From: Aquificales bacterium
GTDB taxonomy: Bacteria > Aquificota > Aquificia > Aquificales > Aquificaceae
Direction: 5' to 3'
Length of the DNA: 6,127 nucleotides
Assembly (NCBI GenBank): GCA_015491275.1
Contig: WFWF01000163.1
Coordinates: 1 to 6,127, forward strand
Position numbers and translations under genes: made by a program. Positions within the stretch are counted from its first letter, which is position 1, and every line of letters begins with the position of its first letter. Positions 1-6,101 of the stretch are shown here, in pieces. The notes below the pieces were generated by a model. The model saw only the letters and a program-made list of their open reading frames with translations, was not told the origin of the DNA and ran no database searches.

Positions 1-826
1 AGACAAACAGACCCATTTTTATAAAAAGCCCGCTAAAAAATTCCGTTATCATTGAAATAAATGAAAGATAAATAGCAATGCCTTTGTAAATAAATTCCGT
101 AAATATAAAAAAATGACCTATAACAAAAGCATATATACCACCACCTATTATATGGAATACGAGTAGAGATATTATTCCTTCAAAACTCTTACCTTTTATA
201 AACAATTCCTCATTACCGTTGTAATAGTAAAATATGGCTTCCGGGTCAAAACCTATCTTAGTATAGAACATAAACAAATTTATAATTAAAAATAACAGAG
301 AAGAAAGGGCAAAAATGAGAACAATAAGATTAACGCCGGCGATGTAAACCCTTCCCATTTGTTTGTATAAGATAAGTACAAAAGTAACCACTAAAGCGAT
401 AAAAGACAAAACTTTATAACCCGCATAAGAAATAAGCTTCATGTATATAAAAGGAACTCCCCAAAGATATACACCTATATCCGCTAAGGAATATAAAAGG
501 GAAAGAATAAAAATAAAAATAGACAAGCCGAGAGCAAATTTTTTATTAGGATAAATCCTTAGAAGCAACGGTAAGAAAAAGGCACTAAACAACAAAGATG
601 TGTAAAGATTTATATGAACATTCTCCATTAGAGCATTGAAGGGAGCAATTTCTGGATACTCAAAATCAGAATAAAAATAGAGAAATACATCTTCATAAGA
701 AGTACCATAAATCATAACAGCATTTATAATATCAACCGCCCAAAATAAACAGGAAAATAAAACCAGAAGTATTATTAAATGTTTCATATATTTTGCTCTT
801 AAATTGTTCTGTGTAAAAATCCTCAT
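1..826 (-). CDS. Polytopic membrane protein of unknown family, internally duplicated; partial, C-terminus off the left edge
   Basis: I do not recognise the family. An open frame of 275 codons runs from an ATG at 826-824 to the window edge without a stop. The start overlaps the TGA of the upstream FMN-binding gene as ATGA, and GGAG at 837-834 lies 7 bases before it. About seven hydrophobic segments are visible, near residues 15-38, 72-92, 97-120, 131-154, 160-188, 217-243 and 247-270. Two non-membrane loops (about 41-70 and 190-215) are rich in aromatic and acidic residues. The halves look like repeats: N35..Y40..YFY(50-52)..F63..H71 matches N183..Y188..YYY(200-202)..F215..H225. His225 and His238 sit in one hydrophobic stretch and could face each other or bind a cofactor. 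Position after apbE and an FMN_bind gene suggests that it is the membrane redox partner of the flavinylated protein. That role is inference. The missing C-terminus is predicted to be about 30-40 residues if the second repeat is complete. Confidence 0.85.
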   Translation of the reverse strand, partial: MRIFTQNNLRAKYMKHLIILLVLFSCLFWAVDIINAVMIYGTSYEDVFLYFYSDFEYPEIAPFNALMENVHINLYTSLLFSAFFLPLLLRIYPNKKFALGLSIFIFILSLLYSLADIGVYLWGVPFIYMKLISYAGYKVLSFIALVVTFVLILYKQMGRVYIAGVNLIVLIFALSSLLFLIINLFMFYTKIGFDPEAIFYYYNGNEELFIKGKSFEGIISLLVFHIIGGGIYAFVIGHFFIFTEFIYKGIAIYLSFISMITEFFSGLFIKMGLFV

Positions 827-1350
827 TTTTTGTCTCCGAATACAACTTGCCACAATGCAAGAACCTTTCTTATACTTCTGGTAATAGCTCTGGCTGTAAG
901 AGTGGCTCCTGTTATATTAGGTATGTCCCTTCTTAAATTTAACCTATCCTTTTCTATAGATTTACCTTTAAATATATTTAACCATCTTTCATCAGCCTTG
1001 TACTCCGGCGGTTCCTGAAAAGCTATAACTTCAGCTACTTCAAGTTCTCCTCTCTTGTTAATTATGTATAAAACAGTTTCAAGCTTTGTTCTAACTTTAT
1101 GTGTATCTATATAAGCATAAGCAATTAACTTTCCCTCTTTATCCTTAATAAGATAGAAAGAGACCAACCTTGATCTTATCCTTACCCTGCCTATTTTACT
1201 TGCCCTTTTAACCTGCTCCTTACTAAGGATTATGTTTTTAATTTCTATGACTGAATCGGGGTAATAAAACCTTATGTACTTCGTTATATCAACCTTTGAA
1301 TAAGCAAAGGTTAAGGAAGCCAGAACCATAATAATTACCTTCACAGCCAT
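823..1350 (-). CDS. Exported FMN-binding (FMN_bind/RnfG-NqrC-like) domain protein, predicted covalently flavinylated
   Basis: This 175-residue protein has an N-terminal signal peptide (about residues 1-18: Lys4, then a hydrophobic core VIIMVLASLTFA, with probable cleavage near AYS-KV) followed by one FMN_bind domain. The diagnostic motif is TGAT at residues 147-150, preceded by Asp142 and followed by LTARAIT. In RnfG, NqrC and related proteins the last Thr of (S/T)GAT carries FMN through a phosphoester bond made by ApbE, so Thr150 is the predicted attachment site. A central ETVLYIINKRGEL strand and the EPPEY..ERW segment (113-123) fit the family. It is a single-domain soluble electron carrier outside the cytoplasmic membrane, much shorter than multi-heme fumarate-reductase-type flavoproteins. 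The gene lies 66 bases after apbE and overlaps the next gene by 4 bases, so all three should be one transcript. ATG at 1350 is the first in-frame start after an in-frame TAA 12 bases upstream, but it has no good ribosome site; the strong one nearby serves another frame. Confidence 0.92.
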   Translation of the reverse strand: MAVKVIIMVLASLTFAYSKVDITKYIRFYYPDSVIEIKNIILSKEQVKRASKIGRVRIRSRLVSFYLIKDKEGKLIAYAYIDTHKVRTKLETVLYIINKRGELEVAEVIAFQEPPEYKADERWLNIFKGKSIEKDRLNLRRDIPNITGATLTARAITRSIRKVLALWQVVFGDKK

Positions 1351-1372
1351 TGAAATTGAAATTTAATTTCAT

Positions 1373-1384
1373 TATCACCTCCCC
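1373..1384 (-). promoter_or_regulatory. Near-perfect Shine-Dalgarno site upstream of the FMN-binding gene
   Basis: On the minus strand GGGGAGGTGATA lies directly before an ATG at 1372-1370. GGAGGTGAT is a full match to the usual anti-Shine-Dalgarno tail, the best site in the window. The ATG it serves is 22 bases upstream of the FMN-binding gene's own ATG (1350), so it is out of frame with that gene. It opens a 27-codon frame ending at TGA 1291-1289, which overlaps the signal-peptide coding region. Either it is a short leader ORF that loads ribosomes for the downstream gene, or one base has been gained here. Confidence 0.75.
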
Positions 1385-1416
1385 AAGGGTATCCAACAAT
1401 GATAAAAGTCATATAT

Positions 1417-2322
1417 CTACTCAACCTTTTTAAATTTTTCACAGTAAGAAAAGAAAGCAGGGTTTACATAAACTTTTTTATCTTTATATAATATAAACAC
1501 ACCCACATCCTTATTTTCCTTTAAAAATTTTTTAATTTTATCCTCCGGCATAGCAAATAAGGCGGTAGCATAAGCATCAGCATGGGTGCAGTTTCTGTAT
1601 AAAACGGTAACTTGTATAATGTTCCTGTTCTGTGTCCTTATATGATCCTGATGATAGTTACCAGATGTGGATATGCACAGGTCTCCCCTATTAACGAAAA
1701 GTGCAATAATACTTTCTTTCAAAGGATCCAATATAGCTATGGATCTCTTCATACCCCATATCTTCATATCACCACCTATGGTGATGAATCCCCTCTCAAT
1801 ATTCAGATATTCATAGACCTTCTCCAAGGCATACCCCTTTCCTATACCGCCGAGGTCAATTGCCATACCCTTTTTCTTCAAGAATACCTTGTCTCCGTTA
1901 ACCACAACATCTTTGTAATTTACTAACTTTAAAGCCTCTTTCTTTTCCAATAACCCTTTACGCCTGTAGTTTATAGTATAAGCTCCCACCGTTATGTCAA
2001 AATATCCGTATGTCTTCTCGGAAATCTTCAACGCTTCCACAATAACCTCCGCAATTTCCTCGGATACCCTTACAGGCTTTATACCCGCATATCTGTTTAT
2101 AAGAGAAACTTCTGACTCAGCCAGATATGTACTCATTTTATTTTCCAGTTTTCTTAAGTACTTATAAGCCCTTCTTATATCATCGGGATTATCAAGATCT
2201 ATGGTGCTGTAAGTTCCCATAAGGTAGAAGATCTTTTCAACGGATAATCCGTAGCCTTGAAATACAATAATAAATAAAAAAGGTAAAAGCCTTATCATAT
2301 AATAATATATAAAGTGATCCAT
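1417..2322 (-). CDS. apbE: ApbE-family FAD:protein FMN transferase, exported
   Basis: ApbE uses FAD and Mg2+ to attach FMN to a Thr of target flavoproteins outside the cytoplasm; here the obvious target is the adjacent FMN_bind protein. The 301-residue product has a hydrophobic signal or anchor (about 11-26, no lipobox Cys), then the family signatures in order: MGTYS (35-39), E60..MSTY..SEVS..N (60-76), YFDITVG (107-113), DLGGIGKGYA (156-165), IGGD (182-185), STSGNY (218-223) and HADAYATALF (247-256). Asp249 and Thr253 correspond to the metal-binding Asp and Thr of the family. One thing is odd: the usual HxxDPxTG loop after the TSG motif is missing, and the protein passes from SGNYHQDHIRT almost straight into the QVTV strand. 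The total length is slightly short for the family. The start at 2322 is preferred because AGGA (2333-2330) lies 7 bases before it. An ATG at 2298-2296 would give a more compact signal peptide but has no ribosome site. Confidence 0.95.
   Translation of the reverse strand: MDHFIYYYMIRLLPFLFIIVFQGYGLSVEKIFYLMGTYSTIDLDNPDDIRRAYKYLRKLENKMSTYLAESEVSLINRYAGIKPVRVSEEIAEVIVEALKISEKTYGYFDITVGAYTINYRRKGLLEKKEALKLVNYKDVVVNGDKVFLKKKGMAIDLGGIGKGYALEKVYEYLNIERGFITIGGDMKIWGMKRSIAILDPLKESIIALFVNRGDLCISTSGNYHQDHIRTQNRNIIQVTVLYRNCTHADAYATALFAMPEDKIKKFLKENKDVGVFILYKDKKVYVNPAFFSYCEKFKKVE
2298..2303 (+). promoter_or_regulatory. Possible -10 box for the CLC gene, giving a leaderless mRNA
   Basis: TATAAT stands 10 bases before the GTG start at 2314, so transcription would begin at about 2310-2312, practically at the start codon. 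This fits the absence of any Shine-Dalgarno sequence before the GTG. There is no good -35 hexamer at 17-18 bases spacing, and the region is A+T-rich, so a chance match is possible. Confidence 0.25.
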
Positions 2323-4068
2323 AGAAATTTCCTACCCCCTATAATCTTGGGTATAATTACTGGGATTTATGCGGTCCTCTTTAACTATTCTATTGAACTC
2401 ATAACGGAGTTTATCCTCGTAAACACTGCAGGTTACATAAATCCAATGCCCGCAGGTGAAGGTACATACACTTTAACAAAACCCTTTATAGAACATCCTT
2501 ACTTTCTTCCCTTTATAACAATGGCGGGCGGTTTCATCTCCGGGATACTTGTTTACTTCCTTTCAAGGGAATCGGAAGGTATAGGAACGGATCATGCTAT
2601 AAAGGCTTATCACTTCAACAATGCAAAAATTGACCCCAAGGCACCTTTTGTCAAATTAATAAGTTCTGCAATACTCATAGGTTCCGGCGGTACTTCGGGA
2701 AGGGAAGGACCCATAGCCCTTATAGGAGCAGGTATGGGTTCCCTGCTTTCCGATATTTTAAGGCTCAGCAAAAGAGAAAGGAGAAAGCTCGTAGCAATAG
2801 GTTTGGGAGCAGGAGTAGCAGCAATATTTAGGGCACCCCTCGCAGGTGCTATAATAAGTGCGGAAGTTTTCTACAAAAAGGACTTTGATATTGAACTTTT
2901 AGTCCCAGGATTTTTAGCTTCCGTCACTTCCTATATAGTTTTCGGTTCCTTTATGGGTTTTGATCCCCTATTTAATATACCGACTTCCAACAAAGCATCC
3001 TTATCCGTAGATCATCTTATATACTATGCCTTACTCGGTTTTGTCTGCGGTTTTACAATAAGATTCTTCATAAGGATGTTTACGGAAATACAAAGCACAT
3101 TCGCTAAATCAAACATACCTCCCTTCCTCAGACCCGCAGTTGCAGGATTTATAACGGGCGTGGTAGGTATTATTAATCCCTTTGTTATAGGTAACGGCTA
3201 CGGCTGGCTTCAAATAATAATAGACGGGCATACGGATTTTGTTGGACTTGTAACTATTATGCTTTCACCTTTATTTCTAATGTTTTGCGCATCTTTAATC
3301 CTCGGGTCAGGCGGATCAGGGGGGATATTCGGTCCATCTATAATGATAGGTGGAACACTCGGAGCAATATCAAGCCTAATAGTGAATATGATAAGCGGAG
3401 AAGATTATCTTAATGTAGCTTCCTTTACGGTTGTAGGCATGACCGCCTTTTTCGGCGGTGCAGCAAAGGCTCCCCTTTCAACATTGATACTTGTAGCGGA
3501 AATGACCCACGGCTATAATTTGCTGGTTCCATCAATTATAGCGGTATCCATAGCTTATATAGTAAGCGGTGACAAAAGCATATTCCCGAGCCAGGTAAAC
3601 ACAAGAGAAGATTCCCCTATCATGAGGGAAGAAATAGGTATAAGCATATTAGAGAACTATAAAGCAAGGGAAGTTATGAATAAACCCATTACCTTACCGC
3701 CCGAAGCAACGGTAAAGGAAGCGGAAGAGGTTATGAAAAGCAAACTCATATCAGGAATACCTGTGGTTAAGGAAGGAGATCTTGAGGGAATTGTAACAAA
3801 AAGTGACATATCACGCATAAGGGAAGAAGAAAAAGAAAAGGTCAGAATCCAAGATATAATGACAAAAGAACTCATATATGTATATCCCGATACAAAACTG
3901 TCGGATGTCCTAAACATAATGATAAACAAAGGGATAGGAAGGATACCCATAGTTGTAACCGAAGGGGATAAAAGAAAAATAGTGGGAATAGTTACGAGAT
4001 CTGATATAGGTAAATTGATCAGGCACCGCCTTTCTTTTGTCTCCGAAAAGTCTCCGGAGCATTCCTGA
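2314..4068 (+). CDS. CLC-family anion channel/transporter with C-terminal tandem CBS domains
   Basis: This 584-residue inner-membrane protein has a CLC core (about 1-430) and two CBS domains (about 450-502 and 513-570) that commonly bind adenine nucleotides and gate the pore. The core shows GSGGTSGREGP (123-133; Glu131 is the external gating glutamate), FRAPLAG (172-178), LGSGGSGGIFGPS (330-342) and KAPLST..VAEMT (385-398). The CBS repeats carry GIPVV..GIVTKSDI and GRIPIV..GIVTRSDI. By eye alignment with E. coli ClcA, Glu203 (internal proton glutamate) is Val185, Ser107 is Glu88 and Tyr445 is Phe424; this pattern argues against tight H+/Cl- coupling and the selectivity is uncertain. GTG 2314 is chosen because there is an in-frame TAA at 2284-2286 with no other start before 2314, and the next start (TTG 2347) would cut into the first helix. 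There is no Shine-Dalgarno site. The 5' end overlaps apbE by 9 bases and the 3' end overlaps the MscS gene by 50. No ion-specific regulator is visible. Confidence 0.95.
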   Translation: MIHRNFLPPIILGIITGIYAVLFNYSIELITEFILVNTAGYINPMPAGEGTYTLTKPFIEHPYFLPFITMAGGFISGILVYFLSRESEGIGTDHAIKAYHFNNAKIDPKAPFVKLISSAILIGSGGTSGREGPIALIGAGMGSLLSDILRLSKRERRKLVAIGLGAGVAAIFRAPLAGAIISAEVFYKKDFDIELLVPGFLASVTSYIVFGSFMGFDPLFNIPTSNKASLSVDHLIYYALLGFVCGFTIRFFIRMFTEIQSTFAKSNIPPFLRPAVAGFITGVVGIINPFVIGNGYGWLQIIIDGHTDFVGLVTIMLSPLFLMFCASLILGSGGSGGIFGPSIMIGGTLGAISSLIVNMISGEDYLNVASFTVVGMTAFFGGAAKAPLSTLILVAEMTHGYNLLVPSIIAVSIAYIVSGDKSIFPSQVNTREDSPIMREEIGISILENYKAREVMNKPITLPPEATVKEAEEVMKSKLISGIPVVKEGDLEGIVTKSDISRIREEEKEKVRIQDIMTKELIYVYPDTKLSDVLNIMINKGIGRIPIVVTEGDKRKIVGIVTRSDIGKLIRHRLSFVSEKSPEHS

Positions 4069-5047
4069 ACCATATATCCCTCTGAGGGAAAGGTATTCTT
4101 ATACCCTCTTTATCATATCTCTTTTTAAGTTCCTTCATAAACTCATGCTGAACAAGATATTGATCAACAAACTCTTCAACCCTAAGAATAACACTGAAAG
4201 TGATGCCCGAATCTCCGAATTCCCTATACCTTATAAAAGGCTTAAAATCCCTTTTTGCACCGGGAACGGTCTTCTGAATCTTCTCCGCAACTTCAACAGT
4301 TATCCTTTCAACTTTCTCAAGGTCATCCTCGTAGCTAACACTCACGGGAATAACAACAGACATCTCCTTCTCCGGAAGGTAGTAATTGGTTACTATGGAA
4401 GAGGCAAGCTTTGAATTGGGAATTATTACCGTATTGTTAGGAAGCATCCTTATCGTTGTATTCCTCCAATTTATATCAACAACATATCCCGACTCCCCCG
4501 ACTCTAATCGTATATAATCCCCCACCCTAACCTGTCTTGTAACTATGAGATGGATGCCCGCAAATATATTCGCAAGGGTGTCTTGAAGTGCAAGGGCTAC
4601 AGCAAGCCCACCCACACCGAGGGCTGTTAGTATAGGTGTAACGGATATGCCCACCGTTTGAAGTGCAACCAATAAACCTACCAATAACATGAACCCGAAA
4701 GTAACTGATTTAAAGAGAGTGGCCGAAAGGTTCTCGCTTATCCTTCTTATATAAGTCTCAACAATATATACGGAAAGTTTTGATATAAAAAGAAAAACAA
4801 GCAATATAAGAGAAAAAATGATTAATTTATCCATAAAAGAGGAAAGCTTCTCATTTAAATCCAGATAAGGTATTCCTATATATACACCAATTAAAAGAGA
4901 ACCTACAAGAGGTAATCGCGATAAGCTTTTCAGAAGCATTTCTGACACAGCAAATTTTCCTAATAATCTTTTAAGCAAAATATCAATAAGGATCCCTATA
5001 AAGAAGGCACAAACAATTATGCTTAGAAAGTAAAGGATATTTTCCAT
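4019..5047 (-). CDS. MscS-family small-conductance mechanosensitive channel
   Basis: This is a 342-residue membrane channel that opens under membrane tension and releases solutes on hypo-osmotic shock. Membrane segments lie near residues 3-25, 44-62, 73-98 and 114-134, followed by the pore helix 140-170 with the family's Gly/Ala-rich face (LGVGGLAVALALQDTLAN, 143-160). The MscS beta domain follows with VGDYI (175-179), WRNTTIR (194-200) and IPNSKL (209-214), then an alpha/beta C-terminal domain ending in GIRIPFPQRDI (315-325). Length and helix number are between E. coli MscS and the larger paralogues. I choose ATG 5047-5045: it lies one base after the TGA of the upstream gene (TGATATG), with a weak AAGTGA site and presumed translational coupling. 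A TTG at 5074 would add nine polar residues and overlap the upstream gene by 26 bases. The C-terminus is basic (RRQKKGGA) and is encoded opposite the end of the CLC gene. Confidence 0.94.
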   Translation of the reverse strand: MENILYFLSIIVCAFFIGILIDILLKRLLGKFAVSEMLLKSLSRLPLVGSLLIGVYIGIPYLDLNEKLSSFMDKLIIFSLILLVFLFISKLSVYIVETYIRRISENLSATLFKSVTFGFMLLVGLLVALQTVGISVTPILTALGVGGLAVALALQDTLANIFAGIHLIVTRQVRVGDYIRLESGESGYVVDINWRNTTIRMLPNNTVIIPNSKLASSIVTNYYLPEKEMSVVIPVSVSYEDDLEKVERITVEVAEKIQKTVPGAKRDFKPFIRYREFGDSGITFSVILRVEEFVDQYLVQHEFMKELKKRYDKEGIRIPFPQRDIWFRNAPETFRRQKKGGA

Positions 5048-5048
5048 A

Positions 5049-6101
5049 TCACTTTTTATTATAAAAATATTCAACTATACCCAAGAAAACTATATACAAG
5101 GGTAGCATGGCGTTCCAGAAAACATTAAAAATGGTAGCGCCTATGTTAACAGCAGGTATTATAAGAAAGGGAATGAGAAGGATATCTTCCTCTTTTCGGA
5201 TGGAGAATTTAAAAAACAGTCTGAAATATCTGTAGAAAAACAACAATATGCCCAAGAGTCCTATAATACCTCTTTCAATAAACTCCTGAAGTATGAATAT
5301 GGATTCATAGGGTGGGGGTAAATAGGGTTTTGCTTTTTCTATACCGTGTCCGAATATAAAGGCTATATAATTTTCTTCTTTCCAGGATTTTTTTATTCTT
5401 TCAATACCCTTGTTAAACTTCCTCAATCTTGTAGTAGTTATAGTATTGATAACCTTAGTGTTTAAATCCCTTTTGCCAATCAGAACCTCATACATGTACT
5501 TGAAACGGATATCCTTACCCGAAAGATAAATAAAAGTAAAGCTGATTACTACAATTACAAAACAGGCTATCCCATAAAATACTTTCTTGTTTATAAAATG
5601 TCTTAATAAAAAAAGTAAAAGCCCTATTGCAAGAATATAACCTATCATATATGACCTCTTTGCAGGCACGAAAACAAACAGAGAAAACAATATAAAGAGC
5701 AAAAGATAAATCTTATTGCGCTTATAAATGTAAAGGGAAAAGGAAACAATGGCAAAGATGGAAGAAAAGAGAGCAACCTCAAAAACGGAACCCCTCGCTA
5801 CAGCTATTTTATTATGTTCAATTAGATTATAGATAAGAAAACAGTAGGATATAAGGCCAGAAACCAAAATAAGATAATGTATCCTTTCCAAATCCCTGTA
5901 TGTTAACCTAAAAAAAGGAACGGAAAAATATATGAAAGAAAACAATCCCTGTTCTAATGATTTATGTATAAACCTAAAATTGTACAAAGCTGTTGAAATA
6001 ACTTGAGGCACGGAAAACATTAAGATGGGAATTGTGAAATATCCTTTAAAAAATTTTCTTTCTTTTAATATATAAATCAGTATAAAGATTAACCATATAA
6101 T
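5049..6101 (-). CDS. O-antigen ligase/polymerase-like (Wzy_C/WaaL-type) membrane protein, 5' end missing
   Basis: This is a partial gene with 351 native codons visible. In the O-antigen ligase/polymerase superfamily such proteins join or polymerise lipid-linked glycans on the outer face of the inner membrane. Counting from the first native codon, about ten hydrophobic segments are visible (near 1-14, 24-40, 53-65, 76-97, 107-126, 133-146, 153-168, 174-194, 270-292 and 307-345, the last probably two helices). One long non-membrane loop (about 196-265) contains the superfamily pattern TTTRLRKFNKG (222-232), GHG (251-253) and YES..LQEFIERG (265-278), where many ligases have HN or HS before the Glu/Gly pair. 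An AKRS motif (147-150) precedes a helix, as the SR motif does in WaaL. The substrate cannot be told. The frame can be extended to a GTG at 6116, which gives an MYKRQ start, but those codons are adapter. Perhaps 40-100 N-terminal residues are missing. MscS follows after one base. Confidence 0.8.
   Translation of the reverse strand: MIWLIFILIYILKERKFFKGYFTIPILMFSVPQVISTALYNFRFIHKSLEQGLFSFIYFSVPFFRLTYRDLERIHYLILVSGLISYCFLIYNLIEHNKIAVARGSVFEVALFSSIFAIVSFSLYIYKRNKIYLLLFILFSLFVFVPAKRSYMIGYILAIGLLLFLLRHFINKKVFYGIACFVIVVISFTFIYLSGKDIRFKYMYEVLIGKRDLNTKVINTITTTRLRKFNKGIERIKKSWKEENYIAFIFGHGIEKAKPYLPPPYESIFILQEFIERGIIGLLGILLFFYRYFRLFFKFSIRKEEDILLIPFLIIPAVNIGATIFNVFWNAMLPLYIVFLGIVEYFYNKK

Noticed and set aside
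1..20. Adapter at the left edge as at the right edge
   Set aside because: The first bases do not match the Tn5 mosaic end, and the minus-strand reading frame stays open to base 1.
830..1018. 62-codon plus-strand open frame
   Set aside because: It lies wholly opposite the well-supported FMN-binding gene (with its TGAT motif). It has no ribosome site and no recognisable content.
1612..1926. 104-codon plus-strand open frame
   Set aside because: It is antisense to apbE, which carries clear family motifs over this stretch. The translation has no domain character.
2341..2400. Promoter for the apbE operon on the minus strand
   Set aside because: Several A+T-rich hexamers can be picked as -35 or -10, but none has both boxes at 16-18 base spacing. 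It is not better than background.
4041..4059. Hairpin CTCCG...CGGAG near the CLC/MscS junction as a terminator
   Set aside because: The stem is only about 5 base pairs, there is no T run after it on either strand, and it lies inside both coding regions.
3657..4073. 138-codon minus-strand open frame
   Set aside because: It is antisense to the CBS domains of the CLC protein. Its Ser/Thr/Ile-rich translation is typical of a shadow frame.
4079..4090. Palindrome CCCTCTGAGGG as operator or terminator
   Set aside because: It is a short chance palindrome within MscS codons, with no second copy nearby.
4037..4414. 125-codon plus-strand open frame
   Set aside because: It is antisense to the conserved C-terminal domain of MscS, with no ribosome site.
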